From Streptomyces chrestomyceticus JCM 4735 (GTDB lineage Bacteria > Actinomycetota > Actinomycetes > Streptomycetales > Streptomycetaceae): a stretch of DNA of 64,000 nt. The notes beneath the pieces are model-generated. The model saw only the letters and a program-made list of their open reading frames with translations, made no database searches and was not told the origin of the DNA. Each line of letters opens with the position of its first letter. The first letter of the stretch is position 1. Position numbers and translations under genes: made by a program. Below are positions 63,636-64,000 of the stretch, piece after piece. The DNA is taken from NCBI RefSeq assembly GCF_003865135.1, contig NZ_BHZC01000001.1:3720001-3784000 (forward strand), given 5' to 3'.

Positions 63636-64000
63636 TCAGCCGAGCAGGTCCGGTTCGCTCCGGGTTATCTGCTGGTACAGCGGCTGGTAGTTGATCCACG
63701 CCACCAGGTCGTTGCCCAGTTGCTCCCGCGTGTGCACGGCGTTCGCGTGATCGATCAGTACGGGCTTGCCGGCGGCCCGCGCGGTGAGCTGCACCTGGCA
63801 GGAACGCTCCATCGTGATGAACCACCAGGCCGCCGCGTCCACCGAGTCGCCCACCGTCAACAGCCCGTGATTGCGCAGGATCACGGCCTTGTGCGGCCCG
63901 AGCGCGACCGCGATCCGCCGCCCCTCCTCCTCGTCCACCACGACGCCCGTGTAATCGTCGAACAGGGCGTGGTCCTCGTAGAACGCGCACACGTCCTGGG
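63636..64000 (-). CDS. Class II aldolase/adducin family protein, 5' part cut by window edge
   Basis: The frame is still open at base 64000, so only the C-terminal ~121 residues are seen (no start). VILRNHGLLTVGDSVDAAAW contains the zinc-binding His of the family, followed by WFITMERSCQVQLTARAAGK. Family members are L-fuculose/L-ribulose phosphate aldolases or epimerases and related decarboxylases; the substrate cannot be judged from this part. Confidence 0.85.
   Translation of the reverse strand, partial: QDVCAFYEDHALFDDYTGVVVDEEEGRRIAVALGPHKAVILRNHGLLTVGDSVDAAAWWFITMERSCQVQLTARAAGKPVLIDHANAVHTREQLGNDLVAWINYQPLYQQITRSEPDLLG

Overview
The window is about 72-75% GC with GC-rich third codon positions, frequent GTG (and some TTG) starts, and long spurious open frames on the opposite strands. 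Its gene content and order (mdh, folD with its DUF3017 partner, purH-purN, sucC-sucD, icmB, pcrA, NlpC/P60) are those of the conserved core arm of a Streptomyces chromosome. I see no rRNA, tRNA, insertion sequence, prophage or CRISPR array. The right half, from about 41.8 kb, is a more variable set of regulator/enzyme pairs.

Layout. 1-5.0 kb: a cut CPBP protease gene, an AraC regulator, and a three-gene block of membrane and small proteins. Two members of that block carry the same RHIM-like amyloid-type motif (I-x-I-G-D-H-N-T). 5.2-11 kb: malate dehydrogenase, an XRE/DUF2690 membrane protein, a divergent NADP-isocitrate dehydrogenase, and folD with DUF3017. 11-19.6 kb: two Gln/Pro/Tyr-rich membrane proteins, purH and purN overlapping by GTGA, a low-complexity membrane protein, a DUF6350 membrane protein and a membrane-tethered sigma-like protein. 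19.6-24.1 kb: sucC-sucD with a CRP-type operator upstream, and two secreted low-complexity proteins. 24.2-33.2 kb: a MoxR ATPase / DUF5682 / VWA operon with ATGA overlaps, next to divergent SWIM zinc-finger and DUF5691 genes. It is probably one chaperone-like or conflict system, comparable in content to the E. coli yeh cluster. 33.4-41.5 kb: icmB, a lipase-like hydrolase, an M23 peptidase, the PcrA/UvrD helicase, and an NlpC/P60 hydrolase behind a c-di-AMP riboswitch.

41.5-64 kb: a small membrane protein, a GNAT acetyltransferase, a membrane-anchored esterase, a beta-lactamase-family hydrolase, MarR/amidohydrolase and XRE-cupin/epoxide-hydrolase divergent pairs with visible operators, an XRE (DUF5753)/DUF397 pair with a divergent ATP-binding protein, a PspC-type two-component system, a Ser/Thr kinase, an AlkX/AlkZ-type winged-helix protein divergent from a WYL regulator, a PspC/LiaF-like protein, DoxX, an IPT/TIG membrane protein, and a class II aldolase cut by the right edge.

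How the genes work together. mdh, icd and sucCD give three TCA-cycle steps, and folD supplies folate one-carbon units for purN and purH. The M23 and P60 enzymes remodel the wall, the latter under c-di-AMP control. Several regulators sit beside clear inverted repeats that are probably their own operators. Names rest on recognised motifs and synteny read by eye; no database search was run.
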